A DNA stretch of 64,000 nucleotides from contig RHGE01000009.1 of assembly GCA_004296775.1 (NCBI GenBank), positions 42,474 to 106,473 on the forward strand, written 5' to 3'. This DNA is from Marinilabiliaceae bacterium JC017. GTDB lineage: Bacteria; Bacteroidota; Bacteroidia; Bacteroidales; Marinilabiliaceae. The notes under the pieces were generated by a model. It had not been told where the DNA came from and ran no database searches. It saw only the letters and a list, made by a program, of their open reading frames with translations. A program made the translations under genes and the position numbers. Positions 35,468 to 43,041 of this stretch are shown one piece after another. The first letter of the stretch is position 1. Each line of letters starts with the position of its first letter.

Positions 35468-36760
35468 ATGGAAATAACCAACGAAGAAACGAAGACGGAT
35501 ACAGAGACGAAAGCCTATTTCCCCAACCTGAAAGACATCATTGCCGCCAAGCATACCCTTAACAGCATACTTGACACAACCCCTTTGATGCACAACCGCA
35601 ACCTGTCGGAAAAATATGGTGCCAACATCCACCTGAAGCGGGAAGACCTCCAGGTGGTACGGTCTTACAAAATCAGGGGTGCTTACAACAAAATTAAAAG
35701 CCTGTCCAAAGAACAACTGCAACGGGGCATTGTGTGTGCCAGCGCGGGAAACCACGCACAGGGCGTGGCCTACTCCTGCCAAAAACTCAACATCAAGGGT
35801 AAGATCTACATGCCGGCCACCACGCCACGCCAGAAGGTGAACCAGGTGAAGATGTTTGGGAAAGACCAGGTAGAGGTAATTCTCACCGGCGACACCTACG
35901 ATGCCGCCTACCATGAAGCCATCACTGAATGCCGCCAGTCAGGCACCACCTTTATTCATCCGTTTGATGATCCGCAGATTATAGAAGGCCAGGCAACCGT
36001 GGGCCTGGAAATATTGCAGGAGGCCAGTGCCCCTATTGATTATATCTTCGTGCCCATCGGCGGCGGCGGCCTGTTATCGGGCATTGGCAGCTATTTTAAA
36101 CAGATGAGCCCCGACACCAGGATCATTGGCGTGGAACCGGCCGGAGCCGCCGGCATGAAAGCATCCCTTCGGGCAGGAAACGTCATTGAACTGGATCAGA
36201 TTGACAAATTTGTTGATGGCGCCGCCGTGCAGCGGGTGGGTGACATCACCTTTAACATATGCCAAAAGGTATTGAGCGACCTGGTGTCGATCCCCGAAGG
36301 GAAAGTATGTACCAAAATCCTGGAACTCTATAACTACGATGCCATTGTGGTGGAACCGGCCGGTGCGTTGAGCATTGCTGCCCTGGATTATTACGCCGAA
36401 GAGATTAAGGGTAAAAACGTGGTGTGCATTGTCAGTGGCAGCAACAACGACATCACCCGTACCGAAGAGATTAAAGAGCGGAGCCTGCTGTTTGAAGGGT
36501 TAAAGCACTACTTTATCGTGCGCTTCCCCCAACGTGCCGGTGCCCTGCGTGACTTTGTGGACCAGGTGCTGGGCCCCGACGATGACATCACCCATTTTGA
36601 ATACAGCAAGAAAACCAGCCGGGAGAAAGGCCCTGCCATCATAGGCATTGAGCTGCAACACCCCGGCGATTTCGATGGATTCGTCACACGCATGAGCGAA
36701 AACGGCTTTAAATACGAATACATCAACGAAAAGCCCGATCTGTTTCAATACCTCATCTAA
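35468..36760 (+). CDS. ilvA: Threonine ammonia-lyase, biosynthetic
   Basis: PLP enzyme deaminating threonine to 2-oxobutanoate, the entry to isoleucine. The 430 residues have the PLP lysine in VRSYKIRGAYNK, the phosphate-binding GGGGLLSGIG, substrate-binding CASAGNHAQG, and one C-terminal ACT-like regulatory domain (from about 330, HYFIVRFPQRAGALRDFVDQVLG), so it is expected to be isoleucine-sensitive. A short acidic N-terminal extension (1-17) precedes the domain. It closes the branched-chain locus before a strong terminator. Confidence 0.96.
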   Translation: MEITNEETKTDTETKAYFPNLKDIIAAKHTLNSILDTTPLMHNRNLSEKYGANIHLKREDLQVVRSYKIRGAYNKIKSLSKEQLQRGIVCASAGNHAQGVAYSCQKLNIKGKIYMPATTPRQKVNQVKMFGKDQVEVILTGDTYDAAYHEAITECRQSGTTFIHPFDDPQIIEGQATVGLEILQEASAPIDYIFVPIGGGGLLSGIGSYFKQMSPDTRIIGVEPAGAAGMKASLRAGNVIELDQIDKFVDGAAVQRVGDITFNICQKVLSDLVSIPEGKVCTKILELYNYDAIVVEPAGALSIAALDYYAEEIKGKNVVCIVSGSNNDITRTEEIKERSLLFEGLKHYFIVRFPQRAGALRDFVDQVLGPDDDITHFEYSKKTSREKGPAIIGIELQHPGDFDGFVTRMSENGFKYEYINEKPDLFQYLI

Positions 36761-36792
36761 AACAAATGAGTCAACTAATTGAAGGTTGATAC

Positions 36793-36828
36793 TACCCCTT
36801 GGTACTGCGACGCCAAGGGGTATTTTTC
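36793..36828 (+). terminator. Terminator of the branched-chain locus
   Basis: Perfect 10-bp stem taccccttgg (36793-36802) / ccaaggggta (36813-36822), then ttttt. Confidence 0.92.
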
Positions 36829-36871
36829 CTCTTGAAAGTTCTTCTTATTTAATTGCGGCGATGTTAAAAAA

Positions 36872-36927
36872 CCTCGCTGGTGAGCGATTGCAACTTACCA
36901 CACGAAAGGATTCGCGCGGTAGCAGAG
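36872..36927 (+). repeat. Structured repeat R1 flanking the toxin-antitoxin island
   Basis: Shortened copy of the repeat at 37574 and 38492, with cgctggtgagcgattgc, then taccacacgaaaggattcgcgcggtagcagag. The final part folds as ACCaCgCGAA-agga-TTCGCGcGGT. Confidence 0.85.
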
Positions 36928-36963
36928 GGTAATTTATTTACACAACAGGTTAATTCTTCATTT

Positions 36964-36995
36964 TTAACCACGAAGACACTGAGACGCAAAGATTT
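36964..36995 (+). repeat. cactgagac-type repeat fragment
   Basis: aaccacgaagacactgagacgcaaag belongs to the same sequence type that flanks the GxxExxY gene at 58336-58363 and 58765-58797. It touches the end of the RelE/ParE toxin gene. Confidence 0.55.
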
Positions 36996-37311
36996 ATTTA
37001 TTTTTCTTTGGATTCTGCCGCATATCAAACACACGGTTAATATAGACAATCGATTTTAAGGAACTTATTCGGTATGTGATTTTCACATCACCTTCAATCA
37101 GCTTTCTATAGGTTCTTTTTAAGTGTTTAAAGTCCTCATCAACAACCCCCATCTCAATAAACTTCTTATTAGAAAGAAGAGTCACACGATCAATAAGAAA
37201 TTGAGTTAATTCAAAGGCTTTATCCTCGCCCCTAACCTCTACATTAAAATTGTAAACCTTTCGCAAGTCTTTAACAGCACGTGAAGTCCAGACTATTTGG
37301 TATGCCTCCAA
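36994..37311 (-). CDS. RelE/ParE-type toxin
   Basis: A 105-residue basic protein of the RelE/ParE fold, with an N-terminal YQIVWTSRAVKDLRKVYNF, a central RKLIEGDVKITYRI and a C-terminal YINRVFDMRQNPKKNK typical of the family. It probably acts as an mRNA interferase or gyrase inhibitor; sequence does not say which. The antitoxin gene precedes it and overlaps by 19 bp. The module lies between repeats R1 and R2. Confidence 0.87.
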   Translation of the reverse strand: MEAYQIVWTSRAVKDLRKVYNFNVEVRGEDKAFELTQFLIDRVTLLSNKKFIEMGVVDEDFKHLKRTYRKLIEGDVKITYRISSLKSIVYINRVFDMRQNPKKNK

Positions 37312-37496
37312 TTTAACACCTCCTTTTTTAATGCATCATGTGTTATAACATTACCCTTCTTAATATCGTCTTCAGACTCTTCAATCAAAGACTCATTTAA
37401 AAGTGCTCGCATTTTGTTATATATTTCATCAATAACAGGCTCTTTTACCTGGTGAAGGTAACGGTGGATAAAGTCTCTTTTTTCTATCACATTCAT
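37293..37496 (-). CDS. Antitoxin partner of the RelE/ParE toxin
   Basis: A 67-residue acidic protein from ATG 37496 (70 from 37505). It has an N-terminal helix pair (DFIHRYLHQVKEPVIDEIYNKM) and a flexible acidic C-terminus (EESEDDIKKGNVITHDALKKEV), the pattern of small RelB/Phd-like antitoxins without a clear HTH. The 19-bp overlap with the downstream toxin implies translational coupling. Confidence 0.75.
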   Translation of the reverse strand: MNVIEKRDFIHRYLHQVKEPVIDEIYNKMRALLNESLIEESEDDIKKGNVITHDALKKEVLNWRHTK

Positions 37497-37573
37497 AATT
37501 CCCATCTATTTGTCCAATACAAAGTTAACCTTTTTGAGCTTAAAGAGATCCTTGTATAGAAGTTATCTAACTT

Positions 37574-37642
37574 CCCCCCGCTGGTGCGCGATTGCATTGC
37601 ATTTCTTACTTACCACGCGAAAGGATTCACGCGGTAGCAGAG
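37574..37642 (+). repeat. Structured repeat R2 between the two toxin-antitoxin modules
   Basis: cccccgctggtgcgcgattgc...ttcttacttaccacgcgaaaggattcacgcggtagcagag; nearly the same as R3, with an imperfect first hairpin. Confidence 0.9.
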
Positions 37643-37645
37643 AAT

Positions 37646-38113
37646 TTATCTTATTGGGGTCATGCCTCTTCTTGCAATATATTCTTTGATAGAAGATACA
37701 TTTAAGAGTTGCGCTCTCTTCTCCGGGTCTAATTTCACTTCAATATTTCCACAAACCAACGACTCTAAAGGAATTCCTAAATACCTGTTCAATAAGGTTA
37801 TCATTTTTAAGGTTAATGGCCTTTTTCCATGCAAAACTTCTGATACTCTTGTTTTACCACCAAACAAGGGTGCAACATCGGCCTGCTTTAAGTTCATTTG
37901 TTCCATTCTGAACTTAATGGCCTCTATGGGATTGGGTGCTTCAACGGGATATCTTTCCTGTTCGTATTTTTCTACCAGCAATGACAACAACTCTATTTCC
38001 TCCCCTTCAGGACTGTTCGGCTCAACGGCTTGTTCACTGCTATTAATAAGCTGATAAATCCTTTCACAAGCCTCGTTATATTCTTCTTCTGTTTTTAATA
38101 TTTTAGTTTTCAT
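37646..38113 (-). CDS. higA: HigA-type antitoxin (XRE HTH)
   Basis: A 155-residue antitoxin with an HTH_XRE domain near the C-terminus (FRMEQMNLKQADVAPLFGGKTRVSEVLHGKRPLTLKMITLLNRYLGIP), preceded by an acidic, toxin-neutralising half. HigA proteins repress their own operon by binding its promoter. As usual for higBA, the toxin gene is first and overlaps by 11 bp. The stop codon is adjacent to repeat R2. Confidence 0.9.
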   Translation of the reverse strand: MKTKILKTEEEYNEACERIYQLINSSEQAVEPNSPEGEEIELLSLLVEKYEQERYPVEAPNPIEAIKFRMEQMNLKQADVAPLFGGKTRVSEVLHGKRPLTLKMITLLNRYLGIPLESLVCGNIEVKLDPEKRAQLLNVSSIKEYIARRGMTPIR

Positions 38114-38414
38114 AGCTTACTGTTTTTGCATCTATTCTATCATATTCCGAATGGGTCCCAAACCATACTACAAATACTATTTTCAATTTATATTCAACAT
38201 CAACAATCAAGCGATAATCATTGCCTTTAATATTGAATACAACTCTTTTAGCACTTATTATGCTGGCATTTCCGTATTTTAATTTTAATTCATTTGCATT
38301 ATTCCAGTTTGAAAACCTAACTTCATAAATCCAGGCTTTTACAGACTCTTCGGCCTGTTTGTATTTACTTAGCCTACAATACTCAATTAATGTTTTTTCC
38401 TTTATTATTCTCAT
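38103..38414 (-). CDS. higB: HigB-type toxin
   Basis: A 103-residue protein of the HigB_toxin family (RelE superfamily; ribosome-dependent mRNA cleavage in known members). Signatures are RIIKEKTLIEYCRLSKYKQAEESVKAWIYEVRFSNW, IISAKRVVFNIKGNDYRLIVDV and FVVWFGTHSEYDRIDA. It is the first gene of the module and lies between repeats R2 and R3. Confidence 0.9.
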   Translation of the reverse strand: MRIIKEKTLIEYCRLSKYKQAEESVKAWIYEVRFSNWNNANELKLKYGNASIISAKRVVFNIKGNDYRLIVDVEYKLKIVFVVWFGTHSEYDRIDAKTVSYEN

Positions 38415-38491
38415 GCATTACAAAGTTAGCTAAAGTTACCATATAGGGTAACTTTAGAGACTAAAATTTTTCCTTTATCCTCTATATGAGT

Positions 38492-38561
38492 CCCCCCCGC
38501 TGGTGCGCGATTGCATCGCGCTTCTTACTTACCACGCGAAAGGATTCGCGCGGTAGCAGAG
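38492..38561 (+). repeat. Structured repeat R3 flanking the toxin-antitoxin island
   Basis: The best copy: gcgcgat-tgc-atcgcgc is a perfect 7-bp hairpin, followed by accacgcgaa-agga-ttcgcgcggt, a 10-bp hairpin with one mismatch, and the common end agcagag. Confidence 0.9.
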
Positions 38562-38569
38562 CAGTCAAC

Positions 38570-38597
38570 AGGCAGGTGAGCGGGCGCTCACCAGCCT
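38570..38597 (-). repeat. GC-rich hairpin downstream of the beta-helix lipoprotein
   Basis: Arms 38570-38582 and 38585-38597 pair over 13 bp with one mismatch and a gg loop. No T-run; it could protect the 3' end of the envelope operon mRNA. Confidence 0.6.
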
Positions 38598-38606
38598 ACT
38601 CCAGCA

Positions 38607-40034
38607 TTATTCATCCGCTGAAACACAAAATTCATAAGCCCCTATGTCTGGTAAATGAGAGCGGGAAACACCACCCTTGTCACACGGGAATTGGGAAACC
38701 TTACCCGGATCACCGGCATCAATAGCGGGGGATTCCTCTTTGAGATGAAAGTCGAAGTGGTATCTTTCTTCGCTTCTGAATGCGGGTTTCACATTGTAGA
38801 GGTTGTTTTTGGCATTGGACAACTGTTGTAATTTCTTTGTTCGCAGGATACAATTGGTAAAAACGTATCGGTTTTCCGGCAAGGGGTACTCCAACAAATC
38901 AACCTCATCGGAATTGCTTCCGGTAACAATGGTGTTATAAAACAGGCAACTCTGAACGAGATACTCGGTATCATCGTTTACATCAAGGTAATTACAACTA
39001 CTAACCACCACTGCCGGTTCATTAAAGTTGTTTTCATACTCATAATAGTTATACAGGGTAGATTGATAAACAGCTAACTTCCCGCCATGAACTATTAACT
39101 GTTGGGGAGCGCTGGAAAAAACACAATTGGCAATGGTTACATCAGAATTATAGCTCAACAGGTTACATTTTGAACTGTAATCCAACAAGGAATTCGTCAA
39201 AACTAATTTGGAGACCAGGGAGGCATTAACACCGCCAACCTTGATGCCTGTTTTTGCGCCTCTTATTTCACAATTATTCAACACATTTTCCCCAGCACTC
39301 TCTTTTAGCCATATTTGATCCCAAACACCGGGAACCTGATCATGTCCCACGCCTTCAATTATATTCCCCTGCCTGACACCGGAAAAAATAACCGGGTTTT
39401 TATAATCACCCCTGGCCTTTAGGGTTCCCTCAACAATCAGACTTGTGTTATTATTAAAATAGACATGGCACCCTTCCTGAATCATTAACGTTTCACCCAC
39501 AGGCACCACCACATCTTTTTTCACATATATACTTTGGTTTTTACTCCACTCGAATTCCTTCAGCTCACCTTCCAGGGGTTTGGCATTTATCATTGCAGTC
39601 GTCAGGACAGCCTTGAGGCGGCATACCCCGTTTTCCACAATAATGGAATCTTCCAGGTTAAAAACAGGTTCATGACCGGCTGAATAAGTGCCGGGTTTTA
39701 CCTGAACAAACACAAACAAACTATCCTTACTTCTGAGTCTTAATGCCTCAAAATAAGTACCAGTCATTCCATTAACATTTATGGAATAAGGCGATTGATC
39801 ACCCCCGGCAAGTGATAGCCTTATATTTTGGCTATTGCTTTTCCCAACGTTGTATAATTTCAATTGGCTACTGGTTGCCGATGAACGCCCCACAACCAAT
39901 GTATCAAGCTTCAGGGTATCGGTACTGAATTTTAACGAATTACCGGCCTGAACATATTCCGGCTCACAGGAAGGTGTCAGAATATAAGCAAATAGTAATG
40001 TTAGAATAATAAGAAGTGAAAAATGGTCTTTCAT
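38607..40034 (-). CDS. Beta-helix lipoprotein with a choice-of-anchor Q-like C-terminus
   Basis: A 475-residue lipoprotein (signal peptide ending LTPSC). After an N-terminal beta-sandwich region (about 30-160, LKLYNVGKSNSQNIRLSLAGG) comes a right-handed parallel beta helix (about 170-430: ECHVYFNN-type strands, LIVEGTLKARGDYKNPVIFSG, NCEIRGAKTGIKVGG). It ends with the signature ESPAIDAGDP...DIGAYEF. Probably on the outer-membrane surface. It is the last gene of the minus-strand envelope operon, separated from the caspase-like gene by a spacer holding a nuclease remnant. Substrate unknown; polysaccharide or protein binding is possible. Confidence 0.82.
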   Translation of the reverse strand: MKDHFSLLIILTLLFAYILTPSCEPEYVQAGNSLKFSTDTLKLDTLVVGRSSATSSQLKLYNVGKSNSQNIRLSLAGGDQSPYSINVNGMTGTYFEALRLRSKDSLFVFVQVKPGTYSAGHEPVFNLEDSIIVENGVCRLKAVLTTAMINAKPLEGELKEFEWSKNQSIYVKKDVVVPVGETLMIQEGCHVYFNNNTSLIVEGTLKARGDYKNPVIFSGVRQGNIIEGVGHDQVPGVWDQIWLKESAGENVLNNCEIRGAKTGIKVGGVNASLVSKLVLTNSLLDYSSKCNLLSYNSDVTIANCVFSSAPQQLIVHGGKLAVYQSTLYNYYEYENNFNEPAVVVSSCNYLDVNDDTEYLVQSCLFYNTIVTGSNSDEVDLLEYPLPENRYVFTNCILRTKKLQQLSNAKNNLYNVKPAFRSEERYHFDFHLKEESPAIDAGDPGKVSQFPCDKGGVSRSHLPDIGAYEFCVSADE

Positions 40035-40191
40035 GGTCGTTTGTAAATTATGGGGAACACAACAGGTATCCGCAGAAATAAAAGCACACGAATATAGAAT
40101 TTATCTGCACGAATAACCCCGATGGAGGTGTTCATTCACTTTGTAATACTTACAAACGTTAAAAGATCAGACCTTGGTATAGAGCAAACAG

Positions 40192-40226
40192 GATCTTTTC
40201 TAAAGCATATTACTTTAGAAAAGATC
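40192..40226 (-). repeat. Perfect 14-bp hairpin downstream of the nuclease remnant
   Basis: gatcttttctaaag (40192-40205) and ctttagaaaagatc (40213-40226) with a 7-nt loop. No strong T-run, so a terminator role is uncertain. Confidence 0.6.
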
Positions 40227-40250
40227 TTATCAAATTGCTTTGAGCGATTG

Positions 40251-40415
40251 CTACAAGCCGGACCAGCAGTTCCTGTTCACCGTTCCTTCCACCTGGCTTT
40301 CGATGTCGTCAGGCAGATTAGTAAAGAAGTTAATACCGGTTTTGGTTTCCAGCTCATCAATGGAAATCACATAACTACTGACGCCATCAAACTCAAACCG
40401 CAGCTCAACGTAACA
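40251..40415 (-). pseudogene. C-terminal remnant of a DNA/RNA non-specific endonuclease
   Basis: About 54 open codons end at a stop (40251-40253) and are closed upstream by an in-frame stop at 40416-40418. The peptide contains SYVISIDELETKTGINFF followed by TNLPDDIESQVE, which matches the C-terminal end of NUC1-type DNA/RNA non-specific endonucleases. The DRGH-type active-site half is missing. I see no start codon, so this is a decayed gene fragment, on the same strand as the envelope operon. Confidence 0.72.
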
Positions 40416-40846
40416 CTAATCAACATCGCTTTTAATATTCCATACACTTTCTGATTTGATGATAAGCCAAGGTATTCTATTACAGAAAAATTAATAACGC
40501 AAAAATCATCAATTTAATAAACATGAAAAAAAGCCCTCCCCCCCGATCAGGCAATCTATGCCGCACCATCGGGAAAAAGGACTTTGAGCAATCGCAACCA
40601 CTGAAAAATCTAATATTGGCATACGTAGATTCCAACCATTCCTATTCCTTATCAGGGTTAAGTTTATTGGCTGTCACAGGCTACTCAGTGATTCTGCTAA
40701 CAATTTTATCCAATAGATCGTTAGATTTTAGATAATAGATGTTAGACTGATTTACACTACTCTCATTTTTAGACCTCTAGAAGCTTTGACTATCAAACAG
40801 GTATAAACTGTTTTTCAATTAATTACAAAAACTTAACGATTTATTA
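40416..40846 (-). other. Spacer with no supported gene
   Basis: Apart from the TTAGAT-type repeat at 40712-40775 I see nothing convincing. A 70-codon + frame at 40523-40735 has no recognised family and runs into the repeat. Confidence 0.5.
40712..40775 (+). repeat. TTAGAT-type dispersed repeat (best copy)
   Basis: tagatcgttagattttagataa then tagatgttagactgatttacac; the reference copy for this family. Confidence 0.8.
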
Positions 40847-43030
40847 TCATCTATACCATGGTGTTAATAACCGGTTCGATGTTTTTTGGGCCTGCTCTCT
40901 CACACAAGCAGGATAATGATCATCAGCAACAACTTCCTTACACATTTCTACAATTACATCTTTTTTACAAGAGATATTTAACCATCCCAATGCCTCTAAC
41001 ATCATTACCTGTAAATTTTGGTTGTTACTATTTCTTACAAACCGGCAATAGTTTTCGATACCCGGATGGTAGTTATAGTTACGCAAGGAGCGAATACTAA
41101 ATGTGGCTTCTTTATCTGATATTTCAGGATCCAGTAATTTTACACCTGACTCTTTCCACCTATTTGTGTTATAAGCAATGGCATCAACAATTTTCGATTT
41201 AACCAGTTCTGAGTCGGTAAAGGAAGTATTATCAGCAAACAACCGGTCAAAATGGGCCATTAGTTTATCTTTTTCAAACAAGGTTAAAGCTTGTTTGGCA
41301 TTAAACTCCACTCTTGCTGAGGCATTGTTTCGCATGGCAACCGTTAAAAGAGGTTCAATCAACCGGTCATCACCACTCTTTCCTATTAAGTAGATCGCTT
41401 GTCGGCGTACTAACTCATACGAGTCATTGCATGCCAGCGAAAGACACTCAATAAAATTATCATCATTAAATGCAGTAAGTAATTTCAGGCATTCCATACG
41501 AACGGTGCCATATTTACTTTGTTTGAAAGTGTGCAATAAGAGATTTGATAATTCCGGATAATTATTTTCAAATAGTTTACGTAATGCCAAAGTCCGGATA
41601 GCACAATAGTCAGAAGATAGTTGAGCACGCCAGAAAGCCGCGTCTTTGCCATGCTGTATCAACGCCTGGTTGACATCAAAAACATCCTCGTTTGTTTTAA
41701 ACCTGAAAGTGGGATCGCCAATAATGTGTGTTTCAAGATAGGATACATGTTTAGACCAATTTCCAAACCTCACTCCCAGACCCAATAACCCAATCAGCTC
41801 ATTGGCCCACTTATCCTGTAACGTATTCACACTGTTGGCTTGCACAGCAACCGTATTCCCGTCATTAAAAATGTAAGTACTGGCAAGGCAACGATCAAGA
41901 TGAAATGAACCATTAAAACAAGCATCAAGAATTACCAGTCGCGCACTTGGTTTATAATTCATCACATCTTCTATGACGATATCCAGGCTGGCATTGAAAA
42001 TAGAATCTTCCTTAATCACTGCCGGATCAAATGTTCCATCGAACCAATTTAGTGGAACATTCAAACTTTTATGGTAGTAACGCTTAACATCCTGAATACT
42101 TTTCCCCCTCCTCTTGGCATTTCTAAGCTTGGAGCGCAAATACCGTTTTGTCCCGTCAATTTGCAAGCTCACACCGTCAACTTTGGGCATACCGCTCAGG
42201 TATTGTGTATCATCGCCCCCATGGTGGTGCAACAAGGCAATGTCCAAATCCTTTCGTTGAACTTCACTCATCAACCTGGATTTGATATGCGTTTCCATGC
42301 CGTGATCAATGTAATTCAGCCCATTGGTTTGTTTATTCAAACCAGGAAATTGATCCAGTAAGGTTATCTTTTCATCCATCCTGGCAATGGTAGATTCAGA
42401 ATTATAGCCATGTCCGCCAAAAAAGAGTACCTGATCAACTACATTCGATTCTGACTTCAATCTAACAACCTTCTTCAGGTACTTTTTTAAATCCTCGTAT
42501 TTGTGTTCCGATTCAAAAGGTTTAATCCGGCCGGTGTATATTTCCGGTTGTAAATGCTGCGTTGATTCGGTCTTCAAAGAATAATAATGATACAACTTAT
42601 TCTCAGTATCCTTTTTCAAATATTCAAATGACAAATCAAAGTCATCATAAAAACGATCAGAAGGTACTGAAGACCTTGCCCAGTCAAATCTTTTTTGATT
42701 CATCTTAAAGGCGCTGGTAAAGTGTTGGGCATCCCGGATCATGGCAATGGGAATGTCTCCAATAAAAACCGCTCCTTCCAGGGGATGAACAGGGTCATGG
42801 TAGAGCTTAATTAACGTTTCTTTGATGGAATCAGGATGATGCCACTTGTCCTCTATAATTATAGTTTTAAGGCCATCTTTTTCAATGGATGCAGCGTAAT
42901 CCGTTACTTCCCGGGTGGCCTGTGCATAGCTGTTACTATCAATTATAATAGCAAAGGAGGAAACCACCGGTTGATCCTGGCAGGCCGAGAATAAACAGAC
43001 TAAACTTAAAAAAATAAGAAATCGATACAT
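40847..43030 (-). CDS. Peptidase C25/caspase-like lipoprotein with HEAT-like repeats
   Basis: A 727-residue lipoprotein (signal peptide ending LFSAC). Residues about 25-430 resemble the gingipain/caspase (clan CD) fold: GAVFIGDIPIAM, YTGRIKPFE, a candidate catalytic His in IALLHHHGGDD (about 267-270) and a candidate Cys in LVILDACFNGSFH (about 369), followed by IIGDPTFRF, a C25 hallmark. Residues about 450-650 are helical repeats of HEAT type (RTLALRKLFENNYPELSNLL, VRMECLKLLTAFND, LVRRQAIYLIGKSGDDRLIEPLL). No type IX C-terminal signal is evident. It lies 11 bp after the DUF6850 gene. A surface protease or a non-proteolytic scaffold are both possible. Confidence 0.75.
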   Translation of the reverse strand: MYRFLIFLSLVCLFSACQDQPVVSSFAIIIDSNSYAQATREVTDYAASIEKDGLKTIIIEDKWHHPDSIKETLIKLYHDPVHPLEGAVFIGDIPIAMIRDAQHFTSAFKMNQKRFDWARSSVPSDRFYDDFDLSFEYLKKDTENKLYHYYSLKTESTQHLQPEIYTGRIKPFESEHKYEDLKKYLKKVVRLKSESNVVDQVLFFGGHGYNSESTIARMDEKITLLDQFPGLNKQTNGLNYIDHGMETHIKSRLMSEVQRKDLDIALLHHHGGDDTQYLSGMPKVDGVSLQIDGTKRYLRSKLRNAKRRGKSIQDVKRYYHKSLNVPLNWFDGTFDPAVIKEDSIFNASLDIVIEDVMNYKPSARLVILDACFNGSFHLDRCLASTYIFNDGNTVAVQANSVNTLQDKWANELIGLLGLGVRFGNWSKHVSYLETHIIGDPTFRFKTNEDVFDVNQALIQHGKDAAFWRAQLSSDYCAIRTLALRKLFENNYPELSNLLLHTFKQSKYGTVRMECLKLLTAFNDDNFIECLSLACNDSYELVRRQAIYLIGKSGDDRLIEPLLTVAMRNNASARVEFNAKQALTLFEKDKLMAHFDRLFADNTSFTDSELVKSKIVDAIAYNTNRWKESGVKLLDPEISDKEATFSIRSLRNYNYHPGIENYCRFVRNSNNQNLQVMMLEALGWLNISCKKDVIVEMCKEVVADDHYPACVREQAQKTSNRLLTPWYR

Positions 43031-43041
43031 GTTATATGGTA

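Noticed and set aside
36872..38561. Three regularly spaced direct repeats, considered as a CRISPR array
   Set aside because: The intervals are about 650 and 850 bp and hold toxin-antitoxin genes; repeats are about 60-70 bp. No cas genes are present.
36872..38561. Integron cassette array with attC sites
   Set aside because: The repeats fold, but I cannot see paired GTTRRRY-type core sites and there is no integrase in the window. Left as a cassette-like arrangement of unknown mechanism.
40523..40735. 70-codon + open frame
   Set aside because: No family recognised, no ribosome-binding or promoter signal, and its end is formed by a dispersed repeat.
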